Below are positions 19,489 to 28,352 of a stretch of 35,608 nt of DNA, piece after piece. Position numbers and translations under genes: made by a program. The notes under the pieces were generated by a model. It saw nothing but the letters and a program-made list of their open reading frames with translations, ran no database searches and was not told where the DNA came from. This DNA comes from Chitinophagaceae bacterium (GTDB taxonomy: Bacteria > Bacteroidota > Bacteroidia > Chitinophagales > Chitinophagaceae), in the NCBI GenBank assembly GCA_025924755.1, contig JAICHT010000002.1, forward strand, positions 1 through 35,608, read 5' to 3'. Every line of letters begins with the position of its first letter. The stretch's first letter is position 1.

Positions 19489-21171
19489 TTATGCTTCATC
19501 CGTTACACATCCGTCAGCAGCCGTTTTCACCTGTTTTGCATATTTAAAAAGAATTCCTTTGGTAGCTTTTAAGGCCGGTTGCTTCCAGTTGCTTTTCCGC
19601 TTAGCTATTTCCTCGTCTGACACTTTCAATTTGATGGTATTGTGGATAGCATCCAGTTCAATCGTGTCCTCATCCTGTACCAATGCTATCAGACCGCCAT
19701 CATAGGCTTCGGGAGTAATATGGCCGACGACAAAACCATGCGTGCCGCCGCTGAATCTTCCATCGGTTATCAAGGCTACGGATTTGCCTAAACCCGCACC
19801 AATAAGCGCAGAGGTTGGCTTCAACATTTCGGGCATACCAGGGCCGCCCTTTGGCCCCACATAGCGGATTACCACTACATCGCCTGCTTTTATTTTTCCG
19901 GAATTAATACCATTGATTAATTCAAATTCGCCATCAAATACACGGGCCGGACCTTCAAAACGTTCGCCTTCTTTACCACTTATTTTAGCAACGCTTCCAC
20001 CTTCGGCAAGATTGCCATATAAGATTTGCAAATGACCAGTAGCCTTTATCGGGCTTTCCATCTTCCGGATGATTTGCTGCTTATCAAAGTCCAAATCCGG
20101 AGCACCGGCTAAATTTTCTGCAATTGTTTTACCGGTTACGGTGAGGCAATCGCCGTGCAATAAACCTTTTTGCAACAGGTATTTCATTACTGCAGGCAAG
20201 CCACCGTGTTCGTGCAAATCCTGCATTAAAAATTTACCACTGGGTTTAAAATCGGCTAATACCGGAATTCTATTACTTACCGCCTGAAAGTCGTCTTGTG
20301 TGAGTTCGATATCCACACTTTTTGCCATAGCTATCAAGTGCAATACTGCATTGGTAGAACCGCCCAAAACCATAATGGTTACTATCGCATTTTCGAATGC
20401 TTTCCGCGTCATGATATCTTTAGGTTTGATATCGTGCTGAAGCAGGTATTGAATAGCTTTACCAGCAGCTAAACATTCCTTTCTCTTCTCTTCGCTAAGC
20501 GCCGGGTTGGACGAAGAATAAGGCAAACTCATTCCAAGCGCCTCAATAGCCGCAGCCATTGTATTAGCCGTGTACATGCCACCGCAGGCGCCGGCGCCGG
20601 GGCAGGCATGTTGTATGATACCTTTAAAATCTTTTTCGGATAACTGTCCGGCAATTTTTTGTCCCAATGCTTCAAAAGCAGAAACAATATTTAAATCCTG
20701 ACCGTTATAATGACCCGGTGCAATAGTGCCGCCATATACCATAATGGCCGGCCGGTTTAAGCGTCCCATTGCTATAATAGAACCGGGCATATTTTTATCA
20801 CAACCTGGCAGGGCAATTACAGCATCATAATACTGTGCGCCACAAACGGCTTCAATTGAATCGGCAATCAGGTCGCGGCTTACTAATGAATATCGCATGC
20901 CATCGGTACCATTACTCATGCCATCGCTCACGCCAATAGTATTAAAAATAAGGCCTATCAAATCGGCGTCGCCTACTCCTTGTTTTACAATACTAGCTAA
21001 GTCGTTCAGGTGCATATTACAGGTGTTGCCTTCATAGCCCATACTTGCAATACCTACCTGCGCTTTCTTTAAGTCTTCGTCGGTAAAACCAATGCCATAA
21101 TACATGGCCTGGGCAGCCGGTTGTGTTACATCCTGTGTAAGAACCTTGCTATATTTATTTAGTTCATTCAT
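19489..21171 (-). CDS. ilvD: Dihydroxy-acid dehydratase
   Basis: Dehydrates 2,3-dihydroxy-isovalerate and 2,3-dihydroxy-3-methylvalerate to the 2-oxo acids. 560 residues. Fe-S ligand cysteines are visible as C51 ([12 protein letters not shown]), C124 (PGCDKNMPG) and C196 ([14 protein letters not shown]), the pattern of [2Fe-2S] dehydratases. The C-terminal family motif [20 protein letters not shown] is intact. Its ATG overlaps the ilvE stop in an ATGA arrangement, which indicates translational coupling. The ilvB gene follows after 50 nt. Confidence 0.97.
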   Translation of the reverse strand: MNELNKYSKVLTQDVTQPAAQAMYYGIGFTDEDLKKAQVGIASMGYEGNTCNMHLNDLASIVKQGVGDADLIGLIFNTIGVSDGMSNGTDGMRYSLVSRDLIADSIEAVCGAQYYDAVIALPGCDKNMPGSIIAMGRLNRPAIMVYGGTIAPGHYNGQDLNIVSAFEALGQKIAGQLSEKDFKGIIQHACPGAGACGGMYTANTMAAAIEALGMSLPYSSSNPALSEEKRKECLAAGKAIQYLLQHDIKPKDIMTRKAFENAIVTIMVLGGSTNAVLHLIAMAKSVDIELTQDDFQAVSNRIPVLADFKPSGKFLMQDLHEHGGLPAVMKYLLQKGLLHGDCLTVTGKTIAENLAGAPDLDFDKQQIIRKMESPIKATGHLQILYGNLAEGGSVAKISGKEGERFEGPARVFDGEFELINGINSGKIKAGDVVVIRYVGPKGGPGMPEMLKPTSALIGAGLGKSVALITDGRFSGGTHGFVVGHITPEAYDGGLIALVQDEDTIELDAIHNTIKLKVSDEEIAKRKSNWKQPALKATKGILFKYAKQVKTAADGCVTDEA

Positions 21172-22067
21172 GCTACAGCTAATGAGGCTTTAAATTCTTT
21201 CCCTAAAACTTTACATTTATATGCGTTTTGAATAACAGCGCCTAAGCTCTCACTCCATTTTTTCTTAAACGGCACTTTGTCTAATGAAGCAATACCTATC
21301 ACTTCTGCAGCCGTACCGCAGAAAAAAGCGCTGTCAGCACCGTGTGCTTCCTCGGGTTTGATTTGTTTTTCCACTACTTCGATGCCCAACTCTTCGCATA
21401 TCTCTAATACAGTAGCACGGGTGATACCGGGTAAGATGTTGCCCCGCTGTGGCGTATATAAAACATTATCCCGCTCAACAAAAATATTGGCGCCAGGACC
21501 TTCTGCTAAAAAGCCGTTCATATCCAGCAAAAGCGCTTCATCAAAACCTTTTGCTTTGGCTTCCTGGCTTGCCAGGATAGAATTTACATAATGGCCAGCG
21601 GCTTTGGCTTCCATTATAAAACCTTTTGGATTAGGACGTTGAAAAGAAGATGTCATTACTTTCAACAACGTTTCACCTAAAAAAGGTTCCATTTTCCAGG
21701 CTGCTATCATGAGGTACGATTGCTCGTTGGGATTGAACGACATATTGGGTGGTGCAAAAACCAATGGCCGTATATAGGCATCCTGAAGATTATTTCTTTC
21801 CAATACTGTATAGGTGGCTTCAATTAAAGATTCCGTAGTATAGGTATAAGGCATATTGAGCGCCTGTGCGGAAGCTTTTAAGCGATCATAGTGTTCTTTT
21901 TCCTTAAAGATTTTTGTTTCGCCATTTGCTGTTTTGTAGGAGCGGATGCCTTCAAATACGGCATATCCATAGTGCATAGACTGGCCAAACAAATCGCCTT
22001 TGGCTTCAGCGGCTTTTATATACGCACCATTGAGATAAATAATCGTGTTTTCATCGTAGTAATTCAT
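21168..22067 (-). CDS. ilvE: Branched-chain amino acid aminotransferase
   Basis: Class-IV PLP aminotransferase making valine, isoleucine and leucine from their 2-oxo acids with glutamate. 299 residues. The PLP lysine is K155 in [12 protein letters not shown]; other motifs are [27 protein letters not shown] and [13 protein letters not shown]. It is the first structural gene after the leader/terminator and so the first controlled by it. The ATG at 22067 is chosen because [14 protein letters not shown] matches the family start. The initiation codon overlaps the stop of a tiny 28-codon frame (ATGA). Its stop in turn overlaps the ilvD start. Confidence 0.97.
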   Translation of the reverse strand: MNYYDENTIIYLNGAYIKAAEAKGDLFGQSMHYGYAVFEGIRSYKTANGETKIFKEKEHYDRLKASAQALNMPYTYTTESLIEATYTVLERNNLQDAYIRPLVFAPPNMSFNPNEQSYLMIAAWKMEPFLGETLLKVMTSSFQRPNPKGFIMEAKAAGHYVNSILASQEAKAKGFDEALLLDMNGFLAEGPGANIFVERDNVLYTPQRGNILPGITRATVLEICEELGIEVVEKQIKPEEAHGADSAFFCGTAAEVIGIASLDKVPFKKKWSESLGAVIQNAYKCKVLGKEFKASLAVA

Positions 22068-22150
22068 AACTTCCTTTTTGAGAATTGTTTCTTTAATACT
22101 TTATGGTTTACGTTTTGTTTATACTGAAATCCACTATGGTTTTTGTCCAT
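22064..22150 (-). CDS. Possible 28-codon ORF between attenuator and ilvE
   Basis: An ATG immediately after the terminator T-tract opens a 28-residue, strongly basic frame (MDKNHSGFQYKQNVNHKV, then a Lys-rich end). It stops with a TGA overlapping the ilvE ATG. The overlap would allow translational coupling, but so short a frame may arise by chance and no family is recognised. Conservation of the overlap in relatives would decide. Confidence 0.22.
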   Translation of the reverse strand: MDKNHSGFQYKQNVNHKVLKKQFSKRKL

Positions 22151-22178
22151 AAAAAAACCCGCCTTTTTGGAGGCGGGT
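22151..22178 (-). terminator. ilv attenuator terminator
   Basis: Read on the minus strand, ACCCGCC pairs with GGCGGGT across an 8-nt loop and is followed by seven T residues. It lies 19 nt after the stop of the Ile/Val-rich leader peptide and 83 nt before ilvE. The 5' arm (CCGCCTCC) can instead pair with GGAGGTGG in the leader's Gly codons, eight pairs including one G-U. The mutually exclusive pairings mark it as a regulated terminator. Confidence 0.9.
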
Positions 22179-22197
22179 CGTGTATTTCTTTATTACG

Positions 22198-22296
22198 TTA
22201 TATACAAGTTCCACCTCCATACAGTGCTGGAATAATAATGACTACCACAATAATTATTGTAGTGTCGATGATCTTATTCAAGCTGCTTCTTAACAT
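22198..22296 (-). CDS. ilvL: ilv operon leader peptide (attenuation)
   Basis: A 32-codon ORF preceded by an in-frame TAA 12 nt before its ATG. The peptide starts MLRSSLNKIID, continues TTIIIVVVIIIPAL and ends YGGGTCI. Nine consecutive Ile/Val codons, plus the earlier Ile-Ile pair, make the sensor for charged tRNA-Ile and tRNA-Val. It has the same length as E. coli IlvL and shares the string VVVIIIP. A ribosome stalled on the Ile/Val codons leaves the downstream Gly codons (GGAGGTGG) free to block the terminator. A ribosome reaching the stop codon covers them and lets the terminator form. It lies 61 nt after the leuB stop. I see no convincing TAnnTTTG promoter directly before it, so transcription may arrive from leu. 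Confidence 0.9.
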   Translation of the reverse strand: MLRSSLNKIIDTTIIIVVVIIIPALYGGGTCI

Positions 22297-22357
22297 GAAG
22301 GATGTTTATTGCTGCTAATATACAACCTTCTGTTTTATATATAAAGAACTATTTCTT

Positions 22358-23473
22358 TTAAATAATGGTTGATTTTCTCAACTCAATATTAGAATGATTT
22401 ACCGCCGATGGTATTCTTCCACTTACATGATCGCTTATCAACTCGCCGATTGTAGAAGTGAAATACGAATTTACCGGGTCAATATCCCGCGTTACAAAAC
22501 CATTACTCAACGTCCACGAAACGGCTTCTCTTACTACCGCTGCCTCATCGGATAAACCAAAATGTTCCAGCAGCATCGCTGCAGATAAAATAGAACCTAT
22601 TGGATTGGCAATATCTTTACCCGCAGCTTGCGGATACGAACCATGAATGGGTTCAAACAAAGCCGTGGCTGCACCTACCGATGCGGAAGGCAACAATCCC
22701 AGCGAACCACTGATGACACTCGCTTCATCGCTTATAATATCGCCAAACATATTTTCAGTAAGAATTACATCAAACTGTTTGGGGTTAACAATGATCTGCA
22801 TCGCAGCATTATCTACAAACATATAATCTACCTGCACATCGGCATATTGCGGTACAATTTCCTGCACCACTTTGCGCCACAACCTCGATGTTTCCAATAC
22901 GTTTGCCTTATCTACCAGCGTTAATTTCTTTTTTCGTTGTTGCGCTGCTTTAAATGCTAAGTGGGCAATGCGTTCAATTTCGCTTTTAGTATAAATGCAT
23001 AAATCAGAGGCTTCCGTATATGCTTCATTTACTTTTTTCTCGCCAAAATAAATACCACCTGTTAGTTCGCGATATACTACAAAGTCCACGCCTTCCAGTT
23101 GCTTTTCTTTTAGCGGTGATAAATGACTTAAAGAAGGGTAGGTGCTTACGGGCCGTATATTAGCAAACAACTGCAAAGACTTTCTAAGCTTCAGCAAGCC
23201 CTGCTCCGGACGCACTTTTGCCGTTGGGTCGTTATCATATTTCGGATGGCCTATAGCGCCAAATAAGATGGCATCACTTTTTAAACAAACATCCAGTGTT
23301 TCATCGGGCAACGGGTTACCGGTTTTGTCAATCGCATCCGCACCCATCAGGCAATAGGTATATATAAATTCTTGCTTAAATTGTTCGGCAATCGCATTCA
23401 ATACTATTATCGATTGTTGCGTTACTTCGGGCCCTATTCCATCTCCTAATATCACTGCAATATTCTTCTTCAT
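22358..23473 (-). CDS. leuB: 3-isopropylmalate dehydrogenase
   Basis: NAD-dependent oxidative decarboxylation in leucine synthesis. Motifs are ILGDGIGPEVTQQSI, ELTGGIYFGEKK, TLVDKANVLETSRLWRKV, the metal-binding NMFGDIISDEASVISGSLGL and the NAD motif LFEPIHGSYPQAAGKDIANP. I use the ATG at 23473 (MKKNIAVILGDG, 371 residues), which matches the family start. An ATG eight codons earlier (23497) would add MPRKRTAI and overlap the ABC gene by 11 nt. With the chosen start the gap to the ABC gene is 13 nt. It is the last leu gene before the ilv attenuator. Confidence 0.95.
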   Translation of the reverse strand: MKKNIAVILGDGIGPEVTQQSIIVLNAIAEQFKQEFIYTYCLMGADAIDKTGNPLPDETLDVCLKSDAILFGAIGHPKYDNDPTAKVRPEQGLLKLRKSLQLFANIRPVSTYPSLSHLSPLKEKQLEGVDFVVYRELTGGIYFGEKKVNEAYTEASDLCIYTKSEIERIAHLAFKAAQQRKKKLTLVDKANVLETSRLWRKVVQEIVPQYADVQVDYMFVDNAAMQIIVNPKQFDVILTENMFGDIISDEASVISGSLGLLPSASVGAATALFEPIHGSYPQAAGKDIANPIGSILSAAMLLEHFGLSDEAAVVREAVSWTLSNGFVTRDIDPVNSYFTSTIGELISDHVSGRIPSAVNHSNIELRKSTII

Positions 23474-23486
23474 GATCGCTGTTCTT

Positions 23487-24971
23487 TTACGCGGCAATTA
23501 TTTGTTTAATATTCCTATTACTGATAACGGCGTGGCCGTTGTTTAATTCTAATTTTTTATCAATGCAAGATGGTATTTCTCCATCGTAATGGCTTACATA
23601 TATCAATGTTTTATTGGCCCGGACGCACAATTCGTCAATGAGGCTGTTAAACTCCTGCGTTAGCTGGTCATCCAGTCCCTGGCAGGGTTCATCTAATATT
23701 AAAAGCGGCGGATTTTTTACCAAGGCTCTTGCCAGCAATACCAGTCGCTGCATACCGGACGATAAAGAAGAAAGCGGCTTGTGCTGCACCGATTTTAAAT
23801 CGAAATATGCCAGCCATTGTGCTAATACCTGTTCCTGTGCGGTGCTTAATGCACGATACAATCCCATGGTATCAAAAAAGCCGGAAGCAACTGCATGATA
23901 GCAACTCAGTCCTCTATCGAAATACATATGCACTTCCGGTGAAATGTAACCTATGTTTTTCTTAATATCCCATATGCTTTCACCGCTGCCTCTTCTTTTG
24001 TCAAACAAATAAATTTCATTAGCATACGCCTGCGGATTATCGCCGGTGAGTAAGCTTAACAAAGTAGATTTTCCCGCACCGTTCGGACCTTTCAATAACC
24101 ATTTTTCACCGCGGGCTACCTGCCAGTTGATATTATTTAATATTACTTTTTCACCATACTGTACCGAAGTGTTTTTAATAGCAATGGCGTTTGTAAAATC
24201 AGTCCGTTCTTTTGTATGTGGTATGGGTTTGTTGGCAAACAAAATGGGTTGAGCAATCTTATGCTGGAACTGGTTTTTTTTGCTAAAGCTTTTCAACTTT
24301 CCTTTACTTAACTCCGCAATATGGGTAATGCAGGCAGGAACTTCTCCGATGCTTGTTATGATGATAATGGCAGTATGAACCGCCAGTTCATTAATAACGG
24401 TATGCAATGCTTCGCGGCTTTTTACATCGAGGCCGATGAATGGCTGATCAAGTATTAAAACCTGGGGCTGATGTAGAAAAGCACTCACTAATTGAAACCG
24501 CTTGTGCTCGCCATTTGATAATTGAAGCAGCGGCGTATGCCTTCGATAGGAAAGGTTAAAGCGTTCAAGTACTTCTTGTATTCTGTTTCTTCTCTCATTA
24601 CTTTCTGTTATAACGGCAAGGGATATGCGCTCTAATTCCTGTTCGACTGTAGCTGCATCTTCTGCTTCCGTGCTGTTATACCGTTGCTGATAATAAAAAG
24701 AAGATTGATTGGATAAATTTTTAAAATGGTCTTGTTGCTCTACAAAAACAACCCGTCTGGTAGCAGTGGTTTCGCTACTGGATAGGTGAATAGTTCCTGC
24801 ATGAAAAACCTTTCCGGATAGAGCTTTTGCCAATGTGGTTTTGCCGCTTCCGGATTCGCCTGTAATCGCTAAATGTTGCTGCGGCTCTAGTTCAAAAGAG
24901 ATATCATCCAGCACAGTATTGCCTCCGAGTTTTACGGCAAGATTCTTTACTATGATAGATGGGTTGCTCAT
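23487..24971 (-). CDS. Tandem ABC ATPase, ModF-like, within the leu operon
   Basis: A soluble protein of 494 residues with two ABC nucleotide-binding domains and no membrane segment. The layout and the H-loop region (SHYDGEIPSCIDKKLEL) resemble ModF/PhrA-type proteins. NBD1 (about 5-235) has Walker A GESGSGKTT (38-46). Its signature is weak (LSNGE, 151-155), Gln176 replaces the catalytic Glu (LILDQP), and Ser207 stands at the H-loop His position. NBD2 (about 262-490) looks intact: GPNGAGKST (295-303), LSSGMQ (403-408), LILDEP (E428), H461. It sits between leuD (6 nt) and leuB (13 nt), clearly co-transcribed. The function is unknown. A direct role in leucine synthesis is not established, and no permease or molybdate gene is nearby. 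Confidence 0.9.
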   Translation of the reverse strand: MSNPSIIVKNLAVKLGGNTVLDDISFELEPQQHLAITGESGSGKTTLAKALSGKVFHAGTIHLSSSETTATRRVVFVEQQDHFKNLSNQSSFYYQQRYNSTEAEDAATVEQELERISLAVITESNERRNRIQEVLERFNLSYRRHTPLLQLSNGEHKRFQLVSAFLHQPQVLILDQPFIGLDVKSREALHTVINELAVHTAIIIITSIGEVPACITHIAELSKGKLKSFSKKNQFQHKIAQPILFANKPIPHTKERTDFTNAIAIKNTSVQYGEKVILNNINWQVARGEKWLLKGPNGAGKSTLLSLLTGDNPQAYANEIYLFDKRRGSGESIWDIKKNIGYISPEVHMYFDRGLSCYHAVASGFFDTMGLYRALSTAQEQVLAQWLAYFDLKSVQHKPLSSLSSGMQRLVLLARALVKNPPLLILDEPCQGLDDQLTQEFNSLIDELCVRANKTLIYVSHYDGEIPSCIDKKLELNNGHAVISNRNIKQIIAA

Positions 24972-24977
24972 ATTTTC

Positions 24978-25562
24978 TTACAAATTTGCTGCTTCAAATG
25001 CTTCTATATCTTTCCGAATACTTAGTAGAAAATCAATATCATCGTACCCGTTTAATAAACAGGTTTTTTTATAATTATTAATATCAAATGTTTCCTGGTC
25101 GCCTGTGGCGTCAATAGTAATGGTTTGGGCATCCAAGTTAATGGTTAACGTAGACTGATTATTTTGTTCAAATATTTTTTGTAAAAAGGCATCACTCACT
25201 TTTACCGGGAGCACGCCATTATTTAGCGCATTATTTTTAAAAATATCAGCAAAAAAACTGGATACCACTACTTTAAAACCGTAATCTAAAATAGACCAGG
25301 CAGCATGCTCCCTGGAAGATCCGCAACCAAAGTTTTTGCCAGCCACTAAAATTTCGCCGCTATATAATGGGTTATTTAAAACAAAATCTTTTTTGGGTTG
25401 CTGGTCATTATCATTTTCATATCGCCAATCGCGAAATAGATTTTTTCCAAATCCTTCCCGCGTAGTAGCTTTTAAAAATCGTGCAGGAATAATCTGGTCC
25501 GTATCTACATTTTCCAGCGGCAGCGGAACAAAAGTGCTATGTACTGTTTTTAATGGTTGCAT
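24978..25562 (-). CDS. leuD: 3-isopropylmalate dehydratase small subunit
   Basis: Partner of LeuC in isomerising 2- to 3-isopropylmalate; it forms the swivelling lid of the aconitase-like active site. The 194 residues are normal for the family. Motifs are [15 protein letters not shown] near the N-terminus, [18 protein letters not shown] and the segment [17 protein letters not shown]. The gap to leuC is 4 nt and to the ABC gene 6 nt, so the genes are tightly coupled. Confidence 0.97.
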   Translation of the reverse strand: MQPLKTVHSTFVPLPLENVDTDQIIPARFLKATTREGFGKNLFRDWRYENDNDQQPKKDFVLNNPLYSGEILVAGKNFGCGSSREHAAWSILDYGFKVVVSSFFADIFKNNALNNGVLPVKVSDAFLQKIFEQNNQSTLTINLDAQTITIDATGDQETFDINNYKKTCLLNGYDDIDFLLSIRKDIEAFEAANL

Positions 25563-25566
25563 TTTC

Positions 25567-26967
25567 TTAACTTAAAAATTCTCTTACATCGGTTACTACG
25601 CCTGTAATGGCTGCGGCAGCGGCTGTTAACGGGCTGGCCAATAAAGTTCGGGCTCCGGCGCCCTGCCTCCCTTCAAAGTTTCTATTGCTGGTAGAAATGC
25701 AATATTCACCTGCCGGCACCTTATCTTCGTTCATGCCTAAACAGGCGCTGCATCCTGCTTGTCTTACTTCGAAACCCGCTTCTTCAAATATCTGGTTCAG
25801 GCCTTCTGCCTTGGCTTGTGCCGCCACTTGTTGCGATCCGGGCACAATCATTACTTTTACATGCTCATTTTTTTTCTTGCCTTTTACCATATCAGCTACC
25901 AGCCGTAAATCCTCAATTCTCGAATTGGTGCAGCTACCTATAAATACATTTTGCACCCGCATTCCTTTTAACGGCTTTCCTTCCTCAAGGCCCATATACT
26001 GAAGCGCTTTGATAATGTTTTTCCGTTCACCTTCGGGCAGGGTTTCCGTAGCAGGAATTAAACTGTTAATAGCCATACCCAGGCCCGGATTGGTTCCATA
26101 GGTAATCATCGGCTCAATATCCGCAGCATTGATTGTTATTTCTTTATCAATCACGGCATCTGCATCGCTGTAAAGTTCTTTCCATTGCGCCACTTTCTTT
26201 TCCCATTCTTCACCCTGAGGTGCAAACGGACGACCTTTCAGATATTCAAATGTAGTTTCGTCCGGAGCAATCATTCCGCCACGGGCGCCCATTTCAATAC
26301 TCATATTGCAAACCGTCATACGGGCTTCCATGCTAAGAGAACGAATAGCCGAACCTGCATACTCTACAAAATAACCGGTAGCGCCGCTGGCAGATATAAG
26401 CGATATAATATAAAGAATAATATCTTTTGAAACGACTCCTTTATTGAGTTCGCCTTCCACGTTGATGCGCATGCGCTTTGGCTTCATTTGCAACAAGCAT
26501 TGCGATGCAAAAACCATTTCTACTTCGCTGGTGCCAATGCCAAAAGCAATAGAGCCGAAAGCGCCGTGTGTAGAGGTATGACTATCGCCACATACAATGG
26601 TCATACCCGGTTGCGTAATGCCCAACTCAGGACCAATCACATGTACGATGCCCTGGAAGGGATGCCCAAGGCCATATAATTCAAGACCAAATTTTTTACA
26701 ATTTTCAATTAACTGGTCTACCTGGTGTTTGGATAATTGATCTCTTATAGGTAAGTGCTGGTTGATAGTAGGCACATTATGATCGGCAGTTGCTACTATT
26801 TGCTGCGGCCTGAATAAAGGAAGTCTTCGCTTCTCCAAACCTGCAAACGCCTGCGGAGAAGTTACTTCGTGTATAAAATGCTTATCAATATACAATACAT
26901 CCGGGCCGCCCGGAATGGACTTTACCACATGCTTATCCCAAATCTTTTCAAATAGTGTTTTTGCCAT
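25567..26967 (-). CDS. leuC: 3-isopropylmalate dehydratase large subunit
   Basis: 4Fe-4S aconitase-family enzyme of leucine synthesis. 466 residues. Motifs are [39 protein letters not shown], the first cluster Cys in [14 protein letters not shown] and the other two in [27 protein letters not shown] marks the C-terminus. It lies 9 nt downstream of leuA. Confidence 0.98.
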   Translation of the reverse strand: MAKTLFEKIWDKHVVKSIPGGPDVLYIDKHFIHEVTSPQAFAGLEKRRLPLFRPQQIVATADHNVPTINQHLPIRDQLSKHQVDQLIENCKKFGLELYGLGHPFQGIVHVIGPELGITQPGMTIVCGDSHTSTHGAFGSIAFGIGTSEVEMVFASQCLLQMKPKRMRINVEGELNKGVVSKDIILYIISLISASGATGYFVEYAGSAIRSLSMEARMTVCNMSIEMGARGGMIAPDETTFEYLKGRPFAPQGEEWEKKVAQWKELYSDADAVIDKEITINAADIEPMITYGTNPGLGMAINSLIPATETLPEGERKNIIKALQYMGLEEGKPLKGMRVQNVFIGSCTNSRIEDLRLVADMVKGKKKNEHVKVMIVPGSQQVAAQAKAEGLNQIFEEAGFEVRQAGCSACLGMNEDKVPAGEYCISTSNRNFEGRQGAGARTLLASPLTAAAAAITGVVTDVREFLS

Positions 26968-26976
26968 AGGTCGTTT

Positions 26977-28149
26977 TTATGCGATGCTTGCAGTTTCTGG
27001 TTGATGTTGCTGTGCCAATTGCACCAGGTCTTCTTCTCTTACTTCTTTTTTAGAATCGGCTACTTTCAAAAATGCTTCATACAATACATCAATATCATTA
27101 CGGGTATATTGATATCCCAGTTTTTGAAAACGATAGGCTAGTGCACTGCGGCCGCTCCGGGCTGTCAATACAATCTTGCTTTGCTCTGCGCCTACTTCTT
27201 CCGGGTTGATCGTTTCATAAGTTTGCGCATCTTTTAAAAAGCCATCCTGGTGAATACCGGAGGAATGTGAAAACGCATTGGCACCTACAATGGCCTTATT
27301 AGGTTGCACCGGCATCCGCATTATTTCTGAAACCTGCCTGCTGAGCGGGTTTAAGCCTTTTGCATTAATATTAGTATAGTAGCCCAGATCTTTATGTTGT
27401 TTTAATATCATGACAACTTCTTCCAGCGAAGTATTGCCAGCTCTTTCGCCCAGGCCGTTCATAGTACACTCAATTTGCCGTGCGCCATTCATAACACCCG
27501 AAATAGAATTTGCCGTGGCCAATCCAAGGTCGTTATGGCAATGGCAGGAGATGATGGCTTTATCAATATTAGGAACATTATTTACCAGGAATGCTATTTT
27601 TTCACCATATTGATTTGGCAGGCAATAACCTGTAGTATCCGGAATATTAACGGTAGTAGCCCCTGCTGCAATTACCGCTTCAATCACACGGGCCAGGTAT
27701 TCGTTCTCGGTTCTGCCGGCATCTTCTGCATAAAACTCCACATCGTCGGTAAAGTTGCGTGCCCATTTTACACACTGCACCGCCCTTTTTAAAATATCTT
27801 CGCGAGTAGAATTGAATTTACTTTTTATATGATAGTCTGATGTGCCAATACCGGTGTGTATCCGGCAATGACGGGCCGGCTTTAAAGCCTGTGCCGCTAC
27901 TTCAATATCTTTTTGTACGGCACGGCTAAGGCCGCATACGGTGGCGTTTTTTACGATAGCTGCAATACGGCTTACCGATTCAAAATCGCCTGGGCTGGAT
28001 ATAGGAAACCCCGCCTCGATGATATCAACTCCTAAAGCTTCCAACTGCAACGCTAACTCCAGCTTTTCGGTAGTATTCAGTTTGCAACCGGGTACTTGTT
28101 CACCGTCGCGCAGCGTGGTATCAAAAATATATACTTTGTTTTGTGCCAT
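26977..28149 (-). CDS. leuA: 2-isopropylmalate synthase, short form
   Basis: Condenses 2-oxoisovalerate with acetyl-CoA, the committed leucine step. The TIM-barrel motif [14 protein letters not shown] is at residues 8-21, the metal site is [13 protein letters not shown] and the Gly-rich motif is [16 protein letters not shown] choose the ATG at 28149 ([12 protein letters not shown]) because it matches the family. The frame is open to 28221 and would add 24 unconserved hydrophobic residues. The protein is about 390 residues, well short of the E. coli form (523), and ends in [12 protein letters not shown]. The C-terminal LeuA dimer domain that binds leucine is therefore absent. It is first in the leu-ilv run and divergent from the gene at 28353. 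Homocitrate synthase is an alternative family reading, but the operon argues for LeuA. Confidence 0.94.
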   Translation of the reverse strand: MAQNKVYIFDTTLRDGEQVPGCKLNTTEKLELALQLEALGVDIIEAGFPISSPGDFESVSRIAAIVKNATVCGLSRAVQKDIEVAAQALKPARHCRIHTGIGTSDYHIKSKFNSTREDILKRAVQCVKWARNFTDDVEFYAEDAGRTENEYLARVIEAVIAAGATTVNIPDTTGYCLPNQYGEKIAFLVNNVPNIDKAIISCHCHNDLGLATANSISGVMNGARQIECTMNGLGERAGNTSLEEVVMILKQHKDLGYYTNINAKGLNPLSRQVSEIMRMPVQPNKAIVGANAFSHSSGIHQDGFLKDAQTYETINPEEVGAEQSKIVLTARSGRSALAYRFQKLGYQYTRNDIDVLYEAFLKVADSKKEVREEDLVQLAQQHQPETASIA

Positions 28150-28352
28150 AAGAAATTGAAATAAGGGGTAAAAAATGATGGCTAAATTTGCTATTAATTT
28201 CCTAACAGCACTATAACACAACCTTCCCTTTCAAATTTCGTTCAATTAATAGGGTGGCCGTATATAAAATAGTGTCAATTTTACGTTAGCGAAAGGAGTT
28301 AAAAGTTGTTAAAGTGCTTTACAGGCCTGATTTGTAGAAAAATTTATTTACG

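Noticed and set aside
22103-22318. A plus-strand 71-residue ORF over the ilv attenuator
   Set aside because: It is the antisense shadow of the ilv leader peptide and terminator and has no coding character of its own.
22068-22357. A T-box riboswitch before ilvE
   Set aside because: No T-box consensus or stem I elements are seen. The leader-peptide explanation fits every part of the region.
28150-28221. A 24-residue N-terminal extension of LeuA, or a Leu-rich leader there
   Set aside because: The residues are unconserved, continuous with leuA and not a Leu codon run. No terminator hairpin follows. The [12 protein letters not shown] start fits the family.
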